DNA from: DATCTV01 sp964400685
GTDB taxonomy: Bacteria > Desulfobacterota > Desulfomonilia > UBA1062
DNA: 64,000 nt
Direction: 5' to 3'
NCBI GenBank assembly: GCA_964400685.1
Contig: CAYNVT010000002.1
Span: 27,773 to 91,772 of the forward strand
This document shows positions 53,245 through 61,291 of this stretch, piece by piece. Below the pieces are notes generated by a model. It had not been told where the DNA came from. It saw only the letters and a program-made list of their open reading frames with translations, and did no database searches. Numbering within the stretch: position 1 is the first letter of the stretch; each line of letters opens with the position of its first letter. Position numbers and translations under genes: made by a program.

Positions 53245-54408
53245 CTAATCACGATCATCATAGAACTTTAAACAGTTCTCATTGAGTGGATCAATTCTGT
53301 CTGCATATTTTTGCATCCAGTTTATCCAGTTTTCTATTTTTGTATTCGGAGGAATTTCACCAAAACGATTTATACAAGCTTGCTTGTATAAAGATAAATA
53401 CTCTCTTATCTCTTTGCTTTTTTTGAACAGGTCCAACTGATCATTTAGAAATTCAACCTTTTTCGAATAGACATATTCTCTGTGTCTTTGCTCTTCCCAT
53501 AATCTTCTTTGTTCAGCCCATTTCTTTTCTTGTTCTTCCTTTTTAATTCGCCATTGTTTCTTGGCTAGAGCTGCTTTATTGAGACCTATAATAAAATTAT
53601 TGAGAAGATCCTCAACACGCTGGTTTTTTCCATCTTCCCATTTTTTCCTGGTTTTATCGAACTCTGAATCAACGATTTGCAAGCAGAGTCTTCCTGATGG
53701 CTCATAATAATATTCATGATTATACAAAAAGTGATTTTCTCTTTCTCTTTTTTCTTGAAGCGTTGGTTTTTTCTCAAACCTTGAATAGGTCTCAATGATT
53801 GAAAACCTGATATCTTCATCCAGTACTTTTACACTATTTTTTATCTCATCATCTGCTATTTTGACTATATAACCTCTCGATTCGAAAGCCTTCAACAACG
53901 TATCAATGATAGTTAATGAACGAGATATGTTCTTTGGCGAAACATAAAGATCAAGACATTTTTTTGTTTGTGGTCTCACTAACCCTCTAAAATCGGGTTT
54001 CTGTTTTTGAAGATCTTTCTCTGTTTTAATAACCAATGGATGAGGTGAGGCTAGGGTGGCTGAGACCACGATTGAATTTTCATCATTTTTCTCAAATTCT
54101 ATGATTGCTTTTATTTCATCATTCTCTGATACATTTGTTGATCTTTCATTATTTTCATTTCTGGTAAAAGTATGAGATATAATATTTGTATCCTTCGGTA
54201 ATTCTGGTAATGGGATCTGCTTTACGGAATAGCCATATTTCTTTCTTTGCCAGTATCCATTTGCAGGAACAGGGACATGAAGTTTCTTACAAACTTTTTT
54301 CAACCCATTGTCAGATATTCCATATTCTTTCGCAAGTCGAATCATTGGGGTTGTCCAAACTTTATTGTACAACTCATCACGGGTAATTATAGTGGTTTTA
54401 TTAACCAA
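53245..54408 (-). CDS. Hypothetical protein with HTH-like N-terminus
   Basis: A 387-residue protein on the minus strand, started at TTG 54408 behind AAGGAAGG. The first 60 residues (TRDELYNKVWTTPMIRLAKE, then ISDNGLKKVCKKLHVPVPANGYW) look like a small helix-turn-helix found at the start of several unnamed phage and island proteins. The middle is beta/alpha and unrecognised. Residues 250-330 are a charged coiled coil rich in Trp, Glu and Lys. There is no membrane segment. It is divergent from the AbiE operon. DNA binding is a guess from the N-terminus. Confidence 0.75.
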   Translation of the reverse strand: MVNKTTIITRDELYNKVWTTPMIRLAKEYGISDNGLKKVCKKLHVPVPANGYWQRKKYGYSVKQIPLPELPKDTNIISHTFTRNENNERSTNVSENDEIKAIIEFEKNDENSIVVSATLASPHPLVIKTEKDLQKQKPDFRGLVRPQTKKCLDLYVSPKNISRSLTIIDTLLKAFESRGYIVKIADDEIKNSVKVLDEDIRFSIIETYSRFEKKPTLQEKRERENHFLYNHEYYYEPSGRLCLQIVDSEFDKTRKKWEDGKNQRVEDLLNNFIIGLNKAALAKKQWRIKKEEQEKKWAEQRRLWEEQRHREYVYSKKVEFLNDQLDLFKKSKEIREYLSLYKQACINRFGEIPPNTKIENWINWMQKYADRIDPLNENCLKFYDDRD

Positions 54409-54551
54409 ATCAGCCTTCCTTAATGCAGTTATTTGAGTGATTTATTTCTTTTAAAAACTAGCACATTTGATAACGTTTAAAAAGTATGTGCTCTTAAAAT
54501 TATCGGTAAATATAATACCGGTCATGTCAACTTAAGTTATTCCTTTGTTTA

Positions 54552-54597
54552 TTGACTATCTCCAGATAGTATGGAATAATCGTACTTACTGGAGATA
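54552..54597 (+). promoter_or_regulatory. AbiE promoter with overlapping operator
   Basis: TTGACT (54552-54557), a 17-bp spacer and AATAAT (54575-54580) form a good sigma-70 promoter. Two inverted arms, 54557-54571 and 54583-54597, match at 13 of 15 positions (TATCTCCAG...CTGGAGATA) and enclose the -10 box; the right arm also covers the ribosome site. AbiEi antitoxins are known to repress their own promoter through inverted repeats. Confidence 0.7.
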
Positions 54598-54602
54598 ATT
54601 AA

Positions 54603-55211
54603 GTGAACAAGAGCGACCCGGTTTATCTTGATTACATATACCTGATGGATAAGCTTAAGGATTATTCATCACCGAAATCAAAACTTACAACTATGATAAA
54701 ATCAGGGGAAATCATTAAGGTAAAGAGAGGATTGTACCTTCCCGGCGATAGAAAATCTTATTCTCTCAAAACCCTGGCAAACAAAATTTACGGTCCCTCC
54801 TATATTTCATTTGAATATGCGCTATCCTATTACAATCTCATACCTGAAAGAACGGATGTGATAACATCCGCCAGTCTTGAAAAAAGCAAGAATAAGATAT
54901 TTGAAACACCGGTAGCAACCTTTGTATACAGAAGCGTTAGTAAGGATGTTTATTCTCTTGGGGTTGTTAGAAAGGAAGAAGACGGGAACCCTTTCTTAAT
55001 CGCAACAAAGGAAAAGGCCTTATGTGATTTTTTATCAAAGATGAAGACAGAGGTATCAAATAAAAATATCAGGTCTCTTCTTATAGATGATCTCAGGATT
55101 GATGAAGAAGAACTCCTCAAGCTTAATATTGATGATATTGCCGGGCTTGTTCCTCTCTACAGGAAAAAAAGTCTGACAGTTCTTCTGAATTTCTTAAAGG
55201 AAGGTTTCTAA
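54603..55211 (+). CDS. abiEi: AbiEi-family antitoxin
   Basis: A 202-residue antitoxin of the type IV AbiE system. The N-terminal 50 residues (SKLTTMIKSGEIIKVKRGLYL) are a winged helix that binds the promoter; the rest (EYALSYYNLIPERTDVITSA and ATKEKALCDFL) matches AbiEi C-terminal antitoxin domains. It starts at GTG behind TGGAGA. Its stop overlaps the toxin start (TAATG), the normal arrangement. In known systems it both represses the operon and counteracts the nucleotidyltransferase toxin. An inverted repeat covers its promoter. Confidence 0.9.
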   Translation: MNKSDPVYLDYIYLMDKLKDYSSPKSKLTTMIKSGEIIKVKRGLYLPGDRKSYSLKTLANKIYGPSYISFEYALSYYNLIPERTDVITSASLEKSKNKIFETPVATFVYRSVSKDVYSLGVVRKEEDGNPFLIATKEKALCDFLSKMKTEVSNKNIRSLLIDDLRIDEEELLKLNIDDIAGLVPLYRKKSLTVLLNFLKEGF

Positions 55212-56083
55212 TGCATAACGCTGTTGCCGACATGCTGGATAAATACAACTGCAAGACTATCGATGATTACAGGAATGCCTTAAAAGAAATCATTCAGGAG
55301 ATTGCGCTATTGGGACTTTTCAGGGGTAATTTTTTCGATTCCGCAGCGTTTTATGGTGGTACTGCATTACGGATTTTTTATGGCCTTGACAGATTTTCTG
55401 AAGACATTGATTTTTCACTTATAAGTAAATCTGAAGGTTTTAATATCAAGCCATTCTGCGAGGTTATAAAGAATGAACTCGATGCATATGGATTCGATGT
55501 TGAGGTCTCGCAAAAGAAGAAAACAGCAGACTCAAACATTGAATCCGCCTTTATTAAAGGCGGAACCTTGATACATCTGCTGAAAGTTGGTGCCATTAAT
55601 CCACCGATAAAGGGCATAACTGATAATGAACTCCTAAAAATAAAGATAGAAGTTGATACCGATCCGCCAGAAGGAGCGACATATGAAGTGAAGTATCTGC
55701 TCAACCCTATCCCATTTCATGTCAGGCTTTTTTCTCCATCTTCTCTTTTTGCCGGTAAAATTCATGCACTCTTGTTCAGGAACTGGAGGAGCGGCAGGAT
55801 TAAAGGTCGCGATCTGTACGATTATGTCTGGTATCTTTCAAAATCGATTCCGGTAAATATCCATCATCTTGAAGGACGCATGAGGCAGACGGATCATTTA
55901 AAAGATGGAGCAAGTCTAAATATTGAAAAACTAAAGAATCTCCTATTGAAAAGGTTTTCTTCTATTAACTATGAACAGGCTAAACAGGATGTTCTTCCTT
56001 TCATCAAAAAACCTGATGCATTGGGGATTTGGTCAGTAGATTTCTTCAACTCAATCACAAAGGACAAACTTATTTCTGAATAA
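55211..56083 (+). CDS. abiEii: AbiEii-family nucleotidyltransferase toxin
   Basis: A 290-residue toxin of the AbiEii (DUF1814) family. The nucleotidyltransferase motif GGTALRIFYG-x-DRFSEDIDFSL is split here as GGTALRIFYG then SEDIDFSL near residues 48-69, with the catalytic Asp pair in EDIDFS. IKIEVDTDPPEG gives the third acidic site and KIHALLFRNWRSGRIKGRDLYD the family block. Known members transfer nucleotides to cellular targets and cause abortive infection during phage growth. It overlaps abiEi by one base. All motifs are intact, so it is probably functional. Confidence 0.92.
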   Translation: MHNAVADMLDKYNCKTIDDYRNALKEIIQEIALLGLFRGNFFDSAAFYGGTALRIFYGLDRFSEDIDFSLISKSEGFNIKPFCEVIKNELDAYGFDVEVSQKKKTADSNIESAFIKGGTLIHLLKVGAINPPIKGITDNELLKIKIEVDTDPPEGATYEVKYLLNPIPFHVRLFSPSSLFAGKIHALLFRNWRSGRIKGRDLYDYVWYLSKSIPVNIHHLEGRMRQTDHLKDGASLNIEKLKNLLLKRFSSINYEQAKQDVLPFIKKPDALGIWSVDFFNSITKDKLISE

Positions 56084-56086
56084 TGA

Positions 56087-56258
56087 AATTTGTATCCTAT
56101 TTGTATCCTTTTCTGCCGACACTATGCGTAACATATTGATATTACACGACGCCATGCACACTATGCACAGCGTTCTTTTTCAACCGGCCGCTTGAAATTG
56201 CGTAATTATATTAATGGGTTATGTTACATTTTTGTCGATACGTCTGTTGAATGGGGTT
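56087..56258. repeat. Non-coding repeat R3
   Basis: Third copy, 172 bp, starting right after the AbiEii stop. It matches R4 with about three differences, up to ATGGGGTT at 56251-56258, after which the two sequences part: R4 runs into the tRNA-Pro fragment, R3 into a gene remnant. Confidence 0.85.
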
Positions 56259-56278
56259 AAACAGGTCTATGGTGTGTA

Positions 56279-56518
56279 TTACGCAATCTCAATTCTGGAA
56301 ACAATATCCTGAAAGGAATCCTTCGACCAAATTGAGGGAGTCAAAGCGTCTTTGATGAAAGTTGATGCTTCGATTCGTGTTTTGTTAATGTCGAAAGTCT
56401 CGATAGCTTCATGAAAATGTCTGAAAAAAAGATCCCTTGTTAGTTCATGTGCCCTTTTCCGTTCTCTCCAGGCTGAGAATCTTTCCGATTGCCTTGTGTT
56501 ATTCTTTTTCTTATATAT
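56279..56518 (-). pseudogene. C-terminal fragment of an unknown gene
   Basis: Between R3 and the second DUF4143 gene the minus strand has an open frame of 79 codons ending at TAA 56279-56281 and bounded upstream by a stop at 56519-56521. It has no start codon. The reading is protein-like: RFSAWRERKRAHELTRDLF and IEASTFIKDALTPSIW. It appears to be the tail of a gene whose front was lost, perhaps when a cassette inserted. No family is recognised. Confidence 0.45.
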
Positions 56519-56582
56519 TTATTGCTTTGATATTTAACCTGTTAGTTGTATTATTAGCCTTGTTTTTTGGGAGGTTTTATTC

Positions 56583-57890
56583 ATGAAAAGACTTATTGAT
56601 AAGCATCTTATCAACTGGAAAACCGGAAAGAAAAGAAAATCACTTCTGTTGAGGGGCGCTCGTCAAGTTGGTAAAACCTATTCCATAAGGGAACTTGGAA
56701 AATCCTTTGAGCATTATTGCGAGGTCAATTTTGAAGAACACCCTGCGGCCTCCGAGATGTTCAAGCAGAGTCGCGATCCAGATGAATTGATGAAAAAGTT
56801 ATCTGTCTATTTTGAAAAGCCGATAGTTGAGGGCAAAACGCTTCTTTTCCTAGACGAAATCCAGGCTTGCCCGGATGCGCTCAGAAGTCTTCGATTCTTC
56901 AATGAAAAGAATCCGGGGCTTCATGTCGCTGCTGCAGGTTCTCTTCTGGAATTCGCCATTGAGGAAATCCCCTCTTTTGGAGTTGGAAGAATTGAATCTA
57001 TATTCATGTATCCGCTTTCATTCTTTGAATACCTCGAAGCTGCTGGTCATAAAATTATGCTGGAAGCAATAATGGAGGCTTCTTATGATAAACCTTTGAA
57101 TGACCAGACACACAGAAAGTTAATGGAGGAGCTCAGGTTGTTCATCTTAACCGGCGGTATGCCGGAAGCCGTTGAGGTTTTTATCGAGGCTTCAGATTTC
57201 AGCCAGTCAAAAAAAGTGCTGGACGCCATTTTGATCTCCATCATTGATGACTTTGCAAAATACAGAAAAAGAACCCCTTTGGCCCGGCTTGTTGAGGTTT
57301 TCAAATCTATTGGCATCCAGGCTGGCCATAAATTCAAATACAGCAATGTCTCGGAAGATAAATCGATTGTTATTAAAGATGCGCTGTTAATGCTTATCAA
57401 GGCGGGGCTTGCCTATCAGGTCATACACACATCCGCAGGCGGGGTTCCACTTGGAGCACAAATAGATCCAGCCAAATTTAAGGTAATCATGTTTGATACG
57501 GGACTGCAATTAAAACAGTTGGGGTTGAAGATGTCAGATTTAATATCTGAAGATATGAACACCTTTGTTAACAAGGGTGGTCTGGCTGAACAATTTGTAG
57601 GAACGGAACTGGTAAAAGCGATATCAATATCGTCACATCCGGAACTCTATTATTGGCATCGGGAATCAAAGTCGAGCAATGCCGAAGTGGATTATGTGAT
57701 AGAAAATAATAATGGCATAATCCCTGTAGAGGTAAAGAGCGGAACAAAAGGTTCAATGCAAAGCATGAGGTTGTTCCTTAATGAACGCAAATTAAGCCGT
57801 GGCTTCAGGATATCTTCAGAAGGCTTTGGTCGCTATGAAAACATTATAGTGGTTCCCTTATACGCTGCCGGAAGGCTTTATGAATTGTAG
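56583..57890 (+). CDS. AAA ATPase with DUF4143 domain (second copy)
   Basis: A 435-residue P-loop ATPase. Walker A is RGARQVGKTYSI near residue 24, Walker B LLFLDEIQACPDAL, followed by AAAGSLLEFAI and the family block. The C-terminus has NAEVDYVIENNNGIIPVEVKSG, the family D-x-E-x-K pattern (the two halves are at about residues 378-400). TTGGGAGG precedes the ATG. It is related to but clearly different from the ATPase at 51639, so the pair is not a recent duplication. It sits between R3 and R4 as a cassette. The role of the family is uncertain. Confidence 0.87.
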   Translation: MKRLIDKHLINWKTGKKRKSLLLRGARQVGKTYSIRELGKSFEHYCEVNFEEHPAASEMFKQSRDPDELMKKLSVYFEKPIVEGKTLLFLDEIQACPDALRSLRFFNEKNPGLHVAAAGSLLEFAIEEIPSFGVGRIESIFMYPLSFFEYLEAAGHKIMLEAIMEASYDKPLNDQTHRKLMEELRLFILTGGMPEAVEVFIEASDFSQSKKVLDAILISIIDDFAKYRKRTPLARLVEVFKSIGIQAGHKFKYSNVSEDKSIVIKDALLMLIKAGLAYQVIHTSAGGVPLGAQIDPAKFKVIMFDTGLQLKQLGLKMSDLISEDMNTFVNKGGLAEQFVGTELVKAISISSHPELYYWHRESKSSNAEVDYVIENNNGIIPVEVKSGTKGSMQSMRLFLNERKLSRGFRISSEGFGRYENIIVVPLYAAGRLYEL

Positions 57891-58011
57891 TCTCGGACTA
57901 TAGCGTAAGGTGCAAAGCATTTGTTTGTTTGGGTAATGAGTTTTGGTAATCACACTTAAATTAAAAAAATCTCCTCATAATATATTGTTTTCTGCATAAT
58001 ATATCGGCTGG

Positions 58012-58319
58012 TTATCGACATACTATGCAGATATTACAAGATGCCTCTATGAATACATTTCATGACAATTTAAAAAAGTTCACTTAATTAATCCACTATT
58101 TATAACCGCAAGAAATAGTTAGCTAAATTGATCAAAATGAATTTGTAATTTTGTATCCTATTTGTATCCTTTTCTGCCGACGCTATGCGTAACACATTGA
58201 TATTACACGACGCCATGCACACTATGCACAGCGCTCTTTTTCAACCGGCCGCTTGAAATTGCGTAATTATATTAATGGGTTATGTTACATTTTTGTCGAT
58301 ACGTCTGTTGAATGGGGTT
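58012..58319. repeat. Non-coding repeat R4
   Basis: Fourth and longest copy. The first 140 bp match R1 (ATCGACATACTATGCAGATA onward); the last 170 bp match R3 with about three differences. It ends exactly where the tRNA-Pro 3' fragment begins. Together with R1-R3 it bounds the defence-like cassettes. Confidence 0.85.
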
Positions 58320-58356
58320 CAGGGGGTCGAAGGTTCAAATCCTTTCGTCCCGACCA
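58320..58356 (+). tRNA. tRNA-Pro 3' fragment (probable attachment site)
   Basis: 37 bases match the 3' half of a bacterial tRNA-Pro: end of the anticodon stem, variable loop, T-arm with the TTCAAAT loop, acceptor strand CGTCCCG, discriminator A and encoded CCA. The 5' half (expected start CGGGACG) is not present in the 300 bp upstream, so it is not a functional tRNA. It is best read as the attachment-site copy left when an element integrated in a tRNA-Pro gene; the intact gene should lie beyond the left edge. Confidence 0.75.
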
Positions 58357-58465
58357 ATATAATAAAATAAACAACTAATCCGGGGTTGTTTTCTGACAGA
58401 TATCATTCCGATTTTCCGGCTATTCCTGAAGCGCTCTCCATGCTGCCTGTAATGTTTTTTTAATA

Positions 58466-61291
58466 TCAGAATGTGTATCCTATCGAGAAATGGAAGGCCC
58501 CGGGATTTTCATCTTCTCTGGGGTCTATTTTGAGCCCGTATAACAGACTTACCGGGCCGATAGGCGTGATATAACTAAGACCGAGCCCGACTGATGAGCG
58601 GAAACTGTCGGTCCCGGCATCCGTGACGGGTTTCTGAATTGAACCTGTATCATAGAAGAGAGTGGCTTCCAGGCTGCTGATCAGTTCTATTCGGGCCTCC
58701 AGGCTGGCATTTATGGAAAGCCGTCCACCGACCGGATTATCCTGGGAATCATAGCGGAGCATGTTCTCTGCATAGCCGCGCACCGAGAAGGTCCCTCCGA
58801 GATAAAACAGCTGGTCAACCGGGATCGAGCTTGAAGTGTCATAAGGATCGATATAGCCTACGCCCCCCATCCCGGCGAAAGTGACCCGCGACAATGGCCG
58901 CCAGTATCCACGCATAAGAAGCTTGTATTTAAAGAAATTGTCCAGAGAGTTCTCCAGACCCCTTGAAACATCAACGTATATAGATGAATAGATACCCTTC
59001 GAAGGCCGGACAAAAGAGTCCCGCGTATCATATTCCACTCCTGGTGTTGTTACCAGAATACTGCGCGGCAGATATGTATCATCGGTTACGATGGAGGAGT
59101 CTTGAGGGAACTGTTCACGTCGTTCGTACCTGAATCCCAGGCTTGCCGTTACATGCTCAGGGGTAAATTTGCGCTGGAAGTTTATCGAGCCTGCAAGGTC
59201 TTTGACTCCGAATGTCTGATTGAAGTCCTCCTTGCGTTCGTATGCTACTGAATAGGTTGTCGAGATATCGGTTCCGAATAAATTCCGCTGGTTAAGGGCG
59301 ACCTCGCCTTTGTACCCGACCTGGCTTATCTCGCCGCTAACCCAGGTGTTATAGTTCATTCCGAAAAGGTTTCTGTCACCCGCCCGGGCATTTCCATAGA
59401 ATCCGTTGTCGCTCCTGTATCCCACGCCGCCCTGGATATAATACGGCGGTGTTTCCTCAACATCAACTAAAAGGGGTATACACTCTTCCTTATCCTTCAG
59501 GCCGGGGGTTTTGAACTGGACGGATTTAAATATCCCCATATCGCGGATGTTCTTCTGACCATTAAGAATCGCGGCAAGGGAGAACTTATCGCCGGGCTTG
59601 ATCTTGAGTTCACGGTCAAGTATCTTCCTGCGGGTTTTCAGATTGCCTTTGTAGTAGATATTCCCCATGCTGACAAGAGGTCCTTCGTTGACTTCATAGC
59701 TTACATCGGCTCCTGAACGGTCAGGTCTGAATCCGGCACTGCTTATTACTGATACATAAGGATGACCCGAAGCGGAAATCAGGTTGGCAAGCGAGACCTC
59801 GTCTTTTTTCATCAGCATATCGCTGAAAGGCTGTCCCGCCTTGAGCCGAAGGGATTCCAGGGCTTTTTCCCGGGACATGACCGTTAGGCCCGTAATCGTA
59901 AGAGTCTTCACCAGGGACTCGACGCCCTCGTCGATGTTCATTGTGATATCAACTGAGGTTTTATCCTTACTCCAGACGATATCGGGGGTTATTTTCACAT
60001 CCTGATAGCCCGCCTGCAAATAGCGGTTCTTAATGGCTGAAATATCCATGTCCAGCAGCTCCGGTACATAGTCGTCTTCTTTTGAGAGGGCCCTGGTTCC
60101 TGTCTTTATTGTCTTTTTAAGTGCCTCCTCATCAAAGGCCGAATTTCCTGTGAACCGCATCGAGTTTACCGTTGTGTGCGGGCCTTCCGTAATGGCTAGT
60201 TCGATGCGGCGCGTGGTTAAGTCATTGTCTGTTGTCTTTTCATCGTGAATTTGCACTTCGGTGAAAAGATAGCCTGCCATGCGGTAGCGCTTCTTGATGT
60301 TTTCGATGCTTTTGCGCAGGCCGCGGTCCCTTCGGTTGCCTTCCTTGAATATGACAAGGTCCTTCTTGAGGGTTGAGGACCAGAATCGATGATTGCCGGA
60401 AAAGGAGACTTCATAGCGCGGGCCTTCCTTGATGTTCAGGTCTATAGAAACAAGCGCCTTGCCGGGGTCCCTGCTTATGGTGGGATGTATCTCGCATTCA
60501 GGGTATCGTCTCTTGTAGTAGAGCTTTGTAAGATTTTTAACATCCCGGTCGAATTTCTGTTCCTTGAAGCGCCTCGATTCGAGAATCAGGAAGGATGTCC
60601 GCCAGACATTCATGTGCATTCTGATTGCTGAAGTGGATATGCCACTGTTGCCGTCGATAGTGAAATCATCCAGGACATAATAGTCTCCTGGTTGTATCTG
60701 CACGTTGATAAGGGATGTTCCGGCTGCGATATCACGGGCTTCCTCAATTTTCACTCTCGGCTGAATATAGCCCTCTAGGGTGTAAAGATCACCGAGACGG
60801 GCCTCATGTTCGGTAAGAGACCCGGGAAGAAGCGTGTCGCCGGGGTAGATGCTCATGGCTTTCAGTACTTCGCTCTTGAACAGCGGATACTCGCCCCTGA
60901 CCCTGATATCCCTGATCACACGTGCAGGCTTAAGGACAAAGGTGACCTCAATGCCATTATCAAACGCCTTGACCAATGGCATTATTTCCTCGAAGTTGCC
61001 GCTCAGGCTGAGGGACTCGACAGATTCTTTATATTTACCGGCAGTGAATTGTTCATTCTGATGAAGGACGATGAGATCGCGCGCCATCTGCTCTACCAAA
61101 GGGGTACACCAGGGGCATTCCGTGATTATGATGTCCACCCGGCGCATTACAGACCCTTCAAAGGTGGCGTAATTGAAGGCATCTTCCGTTAGAACAGGCG
61201 CATCCTCACCCGAGGCATTGGCGGCGGACACGATAATTAACAGCATGGCAGGCAGGAGCAGCTTTAAAATTATGGTTTTAACGGAATTCAT
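58466..61291 (-). CDS. TamA/BamA-type outer-membrane assembly protein
   Basis: A 941-residue Omp85-superfamily protein. A signal peptide (MLLIIVSAANASG) is followed by about six POTRA-like repeats, marked by motifs such as IRDIRVRGEYPLFKSEVL, YEVSFSGNHRFWSS and KTLTITGLTVMS. The last 380 residues form the 16-strand barrel, with VGYIDPYD and FYLGGTFSVRGYAEN (the lid motif region) and ending HFSIGYTF. It folds and inserts outer-membrane proteins. It lies 14 bp inside the tamB stop, so tamB-tamA is one operon on the minus strand. The number of POTRA domains is larger than in TamA, so it may be a BamA-like paralogue. The family is certain. Confidence 0.93.
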   Translation of the reverse strand: MNSVKTIILKLLLPAMLLIIVSAANASGEDAPVLTEDAFNYATFEGSVMRRVDIIITECPWCTPLVEQMARDLIVLHQNEQFTAGKYKESVESLSLSGNFEEIMPLVKAFDNGIEVTFVLKPARVIRDIRVRGEYPLFKSEVLKAMSIYPGDTLLPGSLTEHEARLGDLYTLEGYIQPRVKIEEARDIAAGTSLINVQIQPGDYYVLDDFTIDGNSGISTSAIRMHMNVWRTSFLILESRRFKEQKFDRDVKNLTKLYYKRRYPECEIHPTISRDPGKALVSIDLNIKEGPRYEVSFSGNHRFWSSTLKKDLVIFKEGNRRDRGLRKSIENIKKRYRMAGYLFTEVQIHDEKTTDNDLTTRRIELAITEGPHTTVNSMRFTGNSAFDEEALKKTIKTGTRALSKEDDYVPELLDMDISAIKNRYLQAGYQDVKITPDIVWSKDKTSVDITMNIDEGVESLVKTLTITGLTVMSREKALESLRLKAGQPFSDMLMKKDEVSLANLISASGHPYVSVISSAGFRPDRSGADVSYEVNEGPLVSMGNIYYKGNLKTRRKILDRELKIKPGDKFSLAAILNGQKNIRDMGIFKSVQFKTPGLKDKEECIPLLVDVEETPPYYIQGGVGYRSDNGFYGNARAGDRNLFGMNYNTWVSGEISQVGYKGEVALNQRNLFGTDISTTYSVAYERKEDFNQTFGVKDLAGSINFQRKFTPEHVTASLGFRYERREQFPQDSSIVTDDTYLPRSILVTTPGVEYDTRDSFVRPSKGIYSSIYVDVSRGLENSLDNFFKYKLLMRGYWRPLSRVTFAGMGGVGYIDPYDTSSSIPVDQLFYLGGTFSVRGYAENMLRYDSQDNPVGGRLSINASLEARIELISSLEATLFYDTGSIQKPVTDAGTDSFRSSVGLGLSYITPIGPVSLLYGLKIDPREDENPGAFHFSIGYTF

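Noticed and set aside
58260..58356. Complete tRNA-Pro gene
   Set aside because: The 5' acceptor strand CGGGACG and the D-arm are absent upstream; only the 3' end is present.
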